Of a stretch of DNA of 64,000 bases, positions 28,028 through 36,100 are shown piece by piece. The notes beneath the pieces were generated by a model. That model saw only the letters and a list, made by a program, of their open reading frames with translations. It was not told the origin of the DNA and searched no databases. The position numbers and the translations under genes were made by a program. The first letter of the stretch is position 1. Each line of letters starts with the position of its first letter. The DNA is from Pseudomonas sichuanensis (GTDB lineage Bacteria; Pseudomonadota; Gammaproteobacteria; Pseudomonadales; Pseudomonadaceae), in NCBI RefSeq assembly GCF_003231305.1, contig NZ_QKVM01000026.1, positions 17,260 to 81,259 on the forward strand, read 5' to 3'.

Positions 28028-29074
28028 ATGACCCGCTATATCGACGTGCAAGACCTCGCCCGCCTGGTCAACCGCAAGGGCCTGCCCACCTGCCTGGAAG
28101 AAATGGCCGAGTACATCCGCCAGGATTACCTGCGCTGGCACGACTTCGAAAAATGCCCACGCCTGGCCAACCACTCGCCGGACGGGGTGATCGAGCTGAT
28201 GCCGGTGTCCGACGCCAGCCTGTACGCCTTCAAGTACGTCAACGGCCACCCCAAGAACACCCACAACGGCCTGCTCACGGTGATGGCCTTCGGCGCCCTG
28301 GGCGACGTCGACACCGGCGCGCCGGTGCTGCTCAGCGAAATGACCCTGACCACCGCGATCCGCACCGCCGCCACCTCCGCCCTCGCCGCCCGCTACCTGG
28401 CGCGCAAGGACAGCAAGCGCATGGCGCTGATCGGCAACGGCTCGCAAAGCGAGTTCCAGGCCATCGCCTTCCACACCCTGCTGGGCATCGAGGAGATTCG
28501 CCTGTTCGACATCGACCGCGCGGCCTCGGAAAAGCTCGCGGCCAACCTGGCCGGCTACCCACAGCTGAAACTGACCATCGCCGCCAGCGTGGCCGATGCG
28601 GTGCGCGGCAGCGACATCGTCACCACGGTCACCGCCGACAAGGCCTACGCCACCATCCTCACCCCCGAAATGATCGAGCCCGGCATGCACCTGAATGCCG
28701 TGGGCGGCGACTGCCCGGGCAAGACCGAGCTGCACCGCGAGATCGTCGAGCGGGCCCGGGTGATCGTCGAGTACGAACCGCAGAGCCGTATCGAAGGCGA
28801 GATCCAGCAGATGCCAGCCGATTCGCCGACCACCGAGTTCTGGCAGGTGGTCGAAGGGATCGCGGCCGGGCGCGAGAGCGCCGAGCAGGTGACACTGTTC
28901 GACTCGGTCGGTTTCGCCATCGAGGACTACTCGGCGCTGCGCTATGTGCTGGATGTGGCCAGGGCGCTGGACATTGGCCATGACATCAACCTGGTGCCGG
29001 AGCTGGCCAATCCGAAGGACCTGTTCGCCCTGCTGCAGCCGGCGGCGGTTGAACGCAAGGCCAGCGCTGCCTGA
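28028..29074 (+). CDS. ocd: Ornithine cyclodeaminase
   Basis: The 348-residue protein starts MTRYIDVQDLARLVNRKG with a good AAGGAG site. It has the mu-crystallin/OCD fold: ELMPVSDASLYAFKYVNGHP, the NAD-binding ALIGNGSQSEFQ, and the catalytic Asp in NAVGGDCPGKTEL. The product converts L-ornithine to L-proline and ammonia using bound NAD. The sequence is of the Pseudomonas putida OCD type, with the long N-terminal lid, rather than alanine dehydrogenase. It is coupled to ctlX upstream and followed, beyond a REP pair, by a basic amino acid importer. Confidence 0.93.
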   Translation: MTRYIDVQDLARLVNRKGLPTCLEEMAEYIRQDYLRWHDFEKCPRLANHSPDGVIELMPVSDASLYAFKYVNGHPKNTHNGLLTVMAFGALGDVDTGAPVLLSEMTLTTAIRTAATSALAARYLARKDSKRMALIGNGSQSEFQAIAFHTLLGIEEIRLFDIDRAASEKLAANLAGYPQLKLTIAASVADAVRGSDIVTTVTADKAYATILTPEMIEPGMHLNAVGGDCPGKTELHREIVERARVIVEYEPQSRIEGEIQQMPADSPTTEFWQVVEGIAAGRESAEQVTLFDSVGFAIEDYSALRYVLDVARALDIGHDINLVPELANPKDLFALLQPAAVERKASAA

Positions 29075-29091
29075 TCGGACCATCGCGGGGC

Positions 29092-29158
29092 AAGTCGCAT
29101 CGGCGCACCGCCGCTCCCACGGGCTCACCACTACGTGGGAGCGGGCTTGCCCCGCGAT
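29092..29158. repeat. REP inverted pair, type A, one arm interrupted
   Basis: The right arm (gtgggagcgggcttgccccgcgat) is intact. The left arm is split after atcgcggggcaag by about 15 extra bases before cgctcccac. The loop gggctcaccact is shared with the pair at 30184. Confidence 0.8.
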
Positions 29159-29388
29159 GACAGAAACCGCTGTCGCACTTCCATAAATCCTTGTCGCAAC
29201 AGCCGATTCGGCTGCAACAAGCAACTCAACAGCCGAATCCGGCACCTTGCGCGCAGGCAAACGACACAAAAAACCGCTCTACCTCGCGCATTCTGACCGC
29301 GACCAACGAGTCACCCACAAGAACAGTTACAGAGCCACACGCTTGCACTGCCCCTACTTCCAATAACAACACCCAGGGACCTACACCT
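29159..29388. promoter_or_regulatory. Upstream region of the basic amino acid ABC operon
   Basis: These 230 bases contain no gene. A 15-base palindrome, cagccga-t-tcggctg (29200-29214), lies inside a direct repeat: caacagccga occurs at 29197-29206 and again at 29227-29236. These are candidate operator sites ahead of the binding-protein gene. I see no clear -35/-10 pair. Confidence 0.4.
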
Positions 29389-30171
29389 ATGCTCACCCTA
29401 CGAAAACGCCTCGGCGTGCTGCTGTTCTCGTTGTGCGCCACCACCGTTGCCCAGGCCAAGGAATGGACCGAGATCCGCTTTGGCGTCTACCCCGAATACC
29501 CACCCTTCGAATCCGTCGCCGCCGATGGCAGCCTGCAAGGCTTCGACATCGAACTGGGCAACGCCATCTGCGAAAAGCTCCAGGTCAAGTGCACCTGGGT
29601 GCACAACGAATTCGACGGCATGATCCCCGCCCTGCGGGCGCGCAAGTTCGACGCCATCATGTCGTCGATGGCCGTCACCCCCGCACGCCAGAAACAGATC
29701 GATTTCACCAATCGTCTGTTCCTCAGCCCCACCTCGGTGATCGTGCGCAAGTCCGCAGGCTTCGGCGACACCGTCGAATCGCTCAAGGGCAAGCAGGTCG
29801 GCGTGCTGCAAGGCTCGCTGCAGGAAGCCTATGCCCGCGCCGTGCTGGCACCGCTGGGCGCCCAGGTCAAGGCCTACCAGGCCCAGGACCAGAACTACGC
29901 CGACCTGATGAACGGCCGCCTCGACGCCACCGTTACCGACAAGCTCGAAGCCCAGCTCAACTTCCTCTCCAAGCCCGAAGGCGCCGACTTCAAGAGCGGC
30001 CCGGCGATCAAGGACCCGAGCTTGCCGCTGGACATCGCCATGGGCCTGCGCAAGACCGACCCGGAGCTCAAGGCCCTGCTCGATAAAGGCATCGCCATGA
30101 TCCACGCCGATGGCACCTACGCCGCGATCCAGAAGAAGTACGTCGGCGAGCTGGACATCTACAACGAGTGA
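29389..30171 (+). CDS. ABC transporter substrate-binding protein, Lys/Arg/Orn type
   Basis: The 260-residue protein has a signal peptide (MLTLRKRLGVLLFSLCATTVAQA) and the SBP_bac_3 signatures RFGVYPEYPPFESVAADG, GFDIELGNAICEKL, WVHNEFDGMIPALRARKFDAIMSSMAVTPARQKQIDFT and GTYAAIQKKYVG. It resembles ArgT/HisJ-type binders of basic amino acids. It heads an operon of two permeases and an ATPase. Its position after ctlX and ocd suggests arginine, ornithine or citrulline as ligand. A 66-codon open extension upstream is not credible because the signal peptide starts here. Confidence 0.9.
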   Translation: MLTLRKRLGVLLFSLCATTVAQAKEWTEIRFGVYPEYPPFESVAADGSLQGFDIELGNAICEKLQVKCTWVHNEFDGMIPALRARKFDAIMSSMAVTPARQKQIDFTNRLFLSPTSVIVRKSAGFGDTVESLKGKQVGVLQGSLQEAYARAVLAPLGAQVKAYQAQDQNYADLMNGRLDATVTDKLEAQLNFLSKPEGADFKSGPAIKDPSLPLDIAMGLRKTDPELKALLDKGIAMIHADGTYAAIQKKYVGELDIYNE

Positions 30172-30183
30172 CCTACAGCGCTG

Positions 30184-30245
30184 ATCGCGGGGCAAGCCCG
30201 CTCCCACGGGCTCACCACTGCGTGGGAGCGGGCTTGCCCCGCGAT
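30184..30245. repeat. REP inverted pair, type A
   Basis: Perfect 24-base arms (atcgcggggcaagcccgctcccac and its complement) surround the loop gggctcaccactgc. It lies between the binding-protein gene and the first permease gene of one operon, where it may lower downstream expression and stabilise the upstream mRNA. Confidence 0.92.
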
Positions 30246-30268
30246 GGCCTCCCCGCGAGATCCCTGTC

Positions 30269-30976
30269 ATGAACGACTTCCTCTCCCACGGCCTGCAGGG
30301 CTTCGGCCCGTTGCTGGCCCAGGGCACCTGGATGACCCTCAAGCTGGCCCTGCTGTCGCTGGCCGTCAGCCTGCTGCTGGGCCTGGTCGGTGCCAGCGCC
30401 AAGCTGTCGCGCTCCAAGCTGCTGCGCATCCCGGCCACCCTCTACACCACGCTGATCCGCAGCGTCCCCGACCTGGTGCTGATCCTGCTGATCTTCTACA
30501 GCATGCAGATCTGGCTCAACGACCTGACCGAGGCACTGGGCTGGGATTACGTGGAGATCGACCCGTTCGGCGCCGGGGTGATCACCCTGGGCTTCATCTA
30601 TGGCGCGTACTTCACCGAGAACTTCCGCGGCGCCATCCTCAGCGTGCCGGCCGGCCAGCTGGAAGCCGCCACCGCCTATGGCCTGAGCCGCGCGCAGCGG
30701 TTTCGGCTGGTGCTGTTCCCGCAACTGATGCGCTTTGCCCTGCCGGGGCTGGGCAACAACTGGCTGGTGCTGCTCAAGTCCACCGCGCTGGTGTCGATCA
30801 TCGGCCTGGCCGACCTGGTCAAGGCCGCGCAGAACGCCGGCAAGACCACCAACGACGTGCTGTTCTTCCTGTGCATCGCCGGGCTGGTCTACCTGGTCAT
30901 CACCACCTTGTCCAATCAGCTGCTCAAACGCCTTGAGCGACGCTACAACATCGGCATCAGGGAGCTGGCGCGATGA
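30269..30976 (+). CDS. ABC transporter permease, HisQ type
   Basis: The 235-residue inner-membrane protein has five predicted helices and the polar amino acid permease signature LEAATAYGLSRAQRFRLVLFPQ (EAA loop, about residues 131-152), with TLIRSVPDLVLILLIFY earlier. It pairs with the downstream HisM-type permease. The start at 30269 follows REP DNA directly; the upstream in-frame ATG at 30243 lies inside the REP and is rejected. Its stop overlaps the next start by four bases. Confidence 0.9.
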   Translation: MNDFLSHGLQGFGPLLAQGTWMTLKLALLSLAVSLLLGLVGASAKLSRSKLLRIPATLYTTLIRSVPDLVLILLIFYSMQIWLNDLTEALGWDYVEIDPFGAGVITLGFIYGAYFTENFRGAILSVPAGQLEAATAYGLSRAQRFRLVLFPQLMRFALPGLGNNWLVLLKSTALVSIIGLADLVKAAQNAGKTTNDVLFFLCIAGLVYLVITTLSNQLLKRLERRYNIGIRELAR

Positions 30977-31686
30977 TCGAACTCCTTCAGCAATACGGCC
31001 CGGCCTACCTGTACAACGATGGCAACGGGTTTTCCGGGCTGACCATGACCCTGTGGCTGTTCGTGGTCAGCATGGTGCTGGGCCTGCTGCTCTCGCTGCC
31101 GCTGGCCCTGGCGCGTACCTCGCGGCATGCCTGGCTGCGCCTGCCGGTGCAGCTGTACACCTTCGTGTTCCGCGGCACGCCGCTCTATATCCAGCTGTTG
31201 ATCTGCTACACCGGCCTGTACAGCCTGCAGGTGGTGCGCGAGCACATGCTGCTCGACCAGTTTTTCCGTAACGCGCTCAACTGCACGCTGCTGGCCTTTG
31301 TGCTCAACACCTGCGCCTACACCGTGGAGATCTTCGCCGGGGCCATCCGCAACCTGCCCGCCGGCGAGCTGGAAGCGGCCCAGGCCTATGGTTTGCGTGG
31401 CTGGAAGCTCAACCTGTTCCTGGTGCTGCCGGCGGCCCTGCGCCGTTCGCTGCCGGCCTACAGCAACGAGCTGATCCTGATGCTGCATGCCACCTCCCTG
31501 GCCTTTACCGCCACCGTCGCCGACATCCTCAAGGTGGCCCGCGACGCCAACGCCGCGACCTTCCTGACGTTCCAGGCCTTCGGCGTGGCCGCCCTGCTGT
31601 ACATGCTGCTGTCCTTCGCCCTGGTCGGCCTGTTCCGACTGGCCGAGCGCCGCTGGATGCGCTTCCTTGACCCTGCCCGAGGCTGA
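30973..31686 (+). CDS. ABC transporter permease, HisM type
   Basis: The 237-residue protein begins MIELLQQYGPAYLYNDGNGF and carries FRGTPLYIQLLICYTGLY and the EAA loop ELEAAQAYGLRGWKLNLFLV. It forms the second half of the membrane channel of the basic amino acid importer. Its start overlaps the preceding permease stop (ATGA). The ATPase gene follows four bases after its stop. Confidence 0.9.
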   Translation: MIELLQQYGPAYLYNDGNGFSGLTMTLWLFVVSMVLGLLLSLPLALARTSRHAWLRLPVQLYTFVFRGTPLYIQLLICYTGLYSLQVVREHMLLDQFFRNALNCTLLAFVLNTCAYTVEIFAGAIRNLPAGELEAAQAYGLRGWKLNLFLVLPAALRRSLPAYSNELILMLHATSLAFTATVADILKVARDANAATFLTFQAFGVAALLYMLLSFALVGLFRLAERRWMRFLDPARG

Positions 31687-31690
31687 CCTG

Positions 31691-32503
31691 ATGACCGCTA
31701 CCGCACTGCCACTCACCCACTTCGCCCAGGCCCCGAGCACCCATGCCCAGGCCGGCGCCATCAAGCTCAGCGTCGACGGCCTGCACAAGCACTACGGCGA
31801 GCACCAGGTGCTCAAGGGCGTATCGCTGCAAGCCCGCAAGGGCGACGTGATCAGCCTGATCGGCGCCAGCGGCTCGGGCAAGAGCACCTTCCTGCGCTGC
31901 ATCAACTTCCTCGAACAACCCAATGCCGGCAGCATCACCCTCGACGGCCAGACCCTCGACCTGAGCAAGGGCACCCCGCCAGCGGCCCAGCTGCAGAACC
32001 TGCGCACACGCCTGGCCATGGTGTTCCAGCACTTCAACCTGTGGAGCCACCTGACGGTGCTGGAGAACATCTGCCTGGCGCCGCGCAAGGTGCTCGGCAT
32101 CAGCGCCAGCGAAGCCGAGGCACGGGCGCGCAAGTACCTGGACAAGGTCGGCCTGCCGGCACGCGCCGCAGAGCAGTACCCGGCGTTTCTGTCCGGTGGC
32201 CAGCAGCAACGCGTGGCCATCGCCCGCGCCCTGGCCATGGAGCCGGAAATCATCCTGTTCGACGAGCCCACCTCGGCGCTCGACCCCGAGCTGGTCGGCG
32301 AAGTGCTCAAGGTGATACAGACGCTCGCCGAGGAAGGACGTACCATGCTCATGGTCACCCACGAAATGGGCTTCGCCCGCCAGGTCTCGAGCCAGGTGCT
32401 GTTCCTGCACCAGGGCCTGGTCGAAGAGCACGGCAGCGCCGAAATCCTCGACCAGCCACAGAGCGAGCGCCTGCGGCAGTTCCTCTCCAATCGCCTGAAG
32501 TGA
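31691..32503 (+). CDS. ABC transporter ATP-binding protein, HisP type
   Basis: The 270-residue ATPase has Walker A GASGSGKST, the HisP-type long insert with FQHFNLWSHLTVLENI, signature FLSGGQQQRVAIARAL, Walker B IILFDEPTSALDPE and switch His in VTHEMGFAR. The sequence is close to HisP/ArtP of polar amino acid importers. The ATG at 31691 has GAGG eight bases upstream; an in-frame ATG eight codons earlier overlaps the permease. It completes a full four-subunit importer with the preceding genes. Confidence 0.93.
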   Translation: MTATALPLTHFAQAPSTHAQAGAIKLSVDGLHKHYGEHQVLKGVSLQARKGDVISLIGASGSGKSTFLRCINFLEQPNAGSITLDGQTLDLSKGTPPAAQLQNLRTRLAMVFQHFNLWSHLTVLENICLAPRKVLGISASEAEARARKYLDKVGLPARAAEQYPAFLSGGQQQRVAIARALAMEPEIILFDEPTSALDPELVGEVLKVIQTLAEEGRTMLMVTHEMGFARQVSSQVLFLHQGLVEEHGSAEILDQPQSERLRQFLSNRLK

Positions 32504-32516
32504 AGTCACGCCGTAT

Positions 32517-33008
32517 ATGGATACCAAGGCCACCACCCCCGCCGCCGCACCGCTGGACCGCATCGATGAAGCCATCATCGACGTGCTGCGCCACCACGGA
32601 CGGATCACCTACGAGAAACTCTCCACCCTCGTGCACCTGACCCCCAGGCCCTGCCTGGAACGGGTGCGCAAGCTGGAGCGGCGCGGGGTGATCCGCGGCT
32701 ATGGGGCGATCATCGACCTGCAGCAGGTCTCCCCGGGCCTGTCGCTGCTGGTGCTGGTGGCCTTGTCCAACCAGAGCGGGCGCTCGGCCCAGCGCGCTTT
32801 CGAAGCCACCGTGCGGGCCTGCCCGCAGGTGTACGAATGCCAGCTGATCAGCGGCCACTTCGACTACAGCCTGCGCATGCGCTGCCGCGACATGGAGCAT
32901 TACCGGGTGCTGACCGAGACCTGGATGAACAACGACGAGCTGCACATCGACAAGCTGGTCGCCCATCCGGAACTGGCGGCGGTCAAGAGCACCGCACCGC
33001 AGCTGTAA
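32517..33008 (+). CDS. Lrp/AsnC family transcriptional regulator
   Basis: The 163-residue protein has an N-terminal winged helix (DEAIIDVLRHHGRITYEKLSTLV, recognition helix TPRPCLERVRKLERRGVI) and a C-terminal RAM/ACT-like ligand domain (VYECQLISGHFDYSLRMRCRD). It follows the ABC ATPase by 13 bases and is thus probably cotranscribed. Lrp-type regulators commonly control adjacent amino acid transport and catabolic genes, so it likely senses a basic amino acid and controls the ctlX-ocd-ABC cluster. Confidence 0.9.
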   Translation: MDTKATTPAAAPLDRIDEAIIDVLRHHGRITYEKLSTLVHLTPRPCLERVRKLERRGVIRGYGAIIDLQQVSPGLSLLVLVALSNQSGRSAQRAFEATVRACPQVYECQLISGHFDYSLRMRCRDMEHYRVLTETWMNNDELHIDKLVAHPELAAVKSTAPQL

Positions 33009-33072
33009 CCCTTCGCCGACGGCCAGGTAGCAACTATGTAGCCCGGCCGACTGGCTTGCGCTCTCTACCCTC

Positions 33073-33097
33073 GCTGCTCCCTCAACGCTGGAGCAGC
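33073..33097 (+). promoter_or_regulatory. Hairpin enclosing the ribosome binding site of the NEL-type gene
   Basis: Gctgctcc pairs perfectly with ggagcagc across a 9-base loop. The right arm contains the only Shine-Dalgarno (GGAG, 33090-33093) of the gene starting at 33102. Folding would hide the site and reduce translation. Confidence 0.55.
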
Positions 33098-33101
33098 ACC
33101 G

Positions 33102-36100
33102 ATGACCCATTCCTCCCTCTCACCCCACCTCGCCTTCATCCATCACCGCCTGGCGCGGTGGATCGCAGGCGCCACCGCGGCCGAGCGCAAACAGCTCGAG
33201 CGGCGCGTTCGCGCCAGCCACGCGGCGATGCGCCGTGTGCAACAAGCGCTATCGCCCGTGCAAGGCATCGAGGCATTCTGCCGCCCCTTGCTCGAAGAGG
33301 CGCTGCCGCGCTGGTTCCCCGGGCGCGACTTGCCAAGCGTCGAGCAGGGCTGGGTCGGCCTGGGCAACCGGACTTCGTCCTGGATGGAGGCGGCCCTGCA
33401 GAACTTCGATGCAGACACCTCCATCGAGCTGTACACACGCACATCCAGCCTCGAGCGATTCGGCAAGCAAAACGCCAGCGTGGCCGGTGACGCCCACACC
33501 TTCGTCAGCGGCGTGCGCAACCTCGACCTGGGCCAACGCTACCGCTATCACCTGCAAGACCACATCGACACCGATGCCTTTCGCGAGGCGCTGCGCCAGC
33601 ACGACCGTGCCGCCTTCGCCGCCGAGCTGAGCCAGGCATCGCTGCAAGGGCACCTGGACCCACGCGTCGCGCTCATGGGCGAGACGGTCTACGCCGGCCT
33701 GGCAGACTCAGCCCGTCAACAACTGCAGTGCGGGTACCTGAGCTTGTTCGGCATTCCCTTGAGCGGCCCGATGCTGATCCGCATGCAACCCAGGGATGAG
33801 GTCGAGGCCTGCCTGCTGTACCTGCCGGGCCATCCCCACCAGCCCCTGCGCCAGTACCCTTCGCTGCAGGCTGCAGCCACCGCGCTCACGCGGCTGTTGC
33901 ACCAGCAGGACGAACGCACCTTCTTCAGCCGTTACGTCAGCCATGTCGAACAGCCGCGTTTCGCTGCTCGCCTGCGCTCCACCCTCTATCCGCGCTACCC
34001 GTACGCCGAACTGCATCCGACGCCCCCGGTGCTGGAAAAGGGCAAGCATTTCAGCTGGATCAAGCGCGCCTTCCCCGCCCCCACCGATCTGTGGCAGGAA
34101 ACCCTGGACCTCGACGCGAGCCTGGAACTGAGCTTCACCCCCTGGGCCAAGGATGCGTTCGTCGAACGTGCCCGCACCCAGGTCGAACAGCGCCTGGCCG
34201 ACGCCGCGGCCATTGCCGTACCCGTGGCGCAGCGCGATGCCGCGGCCCAGCTGGCCCGAGTCGAGCAGTGGCTGGGTGTGGGGCTGAACGTGCTCAATGT
34301 CGCTGGCTTTTTCGTGCCTGCGCTGGGCGAGCTGCTGCTGGTCATCGGCGGCGCGCAGATCGTTAACGAAGTTCTCGAAGGCGTGCATGCCGCCAACGAG
34401 GGCGATGCGGATGCCGCCATCGGCCATCTATTCGGTGTGCTGGAAAACCTCGCGCTGTTCGGCGCATTGGGCGCTGCCGGTCATTTCGCCGAACCTCTAG
34501 GCGCGCTGCACGACTGGTCCCGGATCGGCGCGGGCGAGGCACAGAAGTTATGGCCTGGGGAGCTGACCCCCTTCGCTCGCCCACGCCCCTGGCCGCAGGA
34601 TCGAGTACCGGACAGCCATGGCCTGTATCACTGGCAAGAGCACCTGTGGCTGGCGCGCGACGACATGGCATTAGCGCTTGAGCAGGCGAACGACGGCAGC
34701 CTGAAGCTGGCGCCAGTCAAGGGCCTGCATCACCAACCCGAACTGCTGGGTAACGGCCAGGGCACCTGGCTGCTTGAACATGATCGGCCGCTGGCGTGGC
34801 CTGACGCAACCTTGCTGGGCCGCCTGGGCCCCGCGACGGAAAAACTGGATGCCAGCCAGCTCGCACAGGCATTGCGCTGCAGCGGCTACGACAGCGCAAC
34901 ATTGCGTCGGACGTTGCTGGATCACCGGCCGATACCGGCGCTGCTGCTGGACAGCCTCGAAGCATTTGGCGGGCGCCCTGCCCTCGCCCCAGCCAAGCCA
35001 TCGCCAATGGCCCGCGTCCTGGCCCGCGACTTCCCAGGGCTGAGCCACAACGCCCGCGCGGAGATCGTCGCCCAGGCCAGCCCCACCGACCTGAAGCTGT
35101 TCCAAAACACCGAACGGCTGCCGCTGACAGTGGCCGAGACCGCCCGCCTGTACCTGCGCGAAAGCCGTATCTGCAAAGCCCTGGCCCGCTTCCATCAGGA
35201 CAGCGGCCCAGTCAGTGACCGAGACTCCCTGGTGTTCGCCATGCTCCCACGGCTGCCCGGCTGGACCGGCAACCTGCGCATAGAACTGCGCGTCGCCATG
35301 CCCGAAGGTGACCTGGTCACAGCCGTCGGTGAGCCTGGCCACGCCACCAAGGTGCTGGTAAGAACGGAGCAAGGCTACAAACCCTACGACGAACAGGGCA
35401 ACGAACTGGCCGGATACGAAGACCTGCACCGCGCCCTGCTGCACGCCATGCCCGACAGTGAACGCAATGCGCTCGGCCTGCACATCCACGAAGGGCCCAC
35501 GCTACGTGACAGGTTGTTCAACCTGGCCGCCAGCGATAGACGCCGTGCCGCCCTCGACCTGGGCATGACGCCGGTACGCCCGCAGTACCGCCTGCCGAGC
35601 CGCCTCCCGGGTGAACGGCGCATCGGCTACCGCCTCAGCGGACGGGGCCGGGGCTGGTTGAGCGAGGACGAGCTGTTCGATCAGCTCTACCCCGCCACGC
35701 CAGAGGGTGACCGGGAAATGCTGCGCCAACGCCTGCGTTACCAGGCAGGGCCACTGACAGGTGCGTTCGGGCGCCTGCTGGACCGCCTGCGGGTGGAATA
35801 TCGCCAGCTCGATACTGCGCTCCAGCGCTGGGTACACGCCCCCGAAGGCTTGCCGGTCGGTGCGTTCGAGCAGCAGCGGGCGCTGCGTGAAGCTGCGGCC
35901 CAGCGCATTCGCAGCGCATGGCGCCGGGAAAGCGCGCAGGGCCCGGATGACAACATCGACGACATCAACCTGGTGATCGAAGGGGCCGGGCTCTCCAGCC
36001 TGCCCACCCTCCCGGTGCGCCTGCCCCACATCCGCCTGCTGAGCCTCAATGGCCTTGGCACCTTGGACATGGCCGACTTGAATGCCTTCCTCGGCGCGTT

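Noticed and set aside
27062..29269. A 735-codon open frame on the minus strand across ctlX and ocd
   Set aside because: It lies antisense to two well-recognised enzymes, has low-complexity His/Gln/Gly-rich translation typical of GC-rich antisense frames, and no ribosome site.
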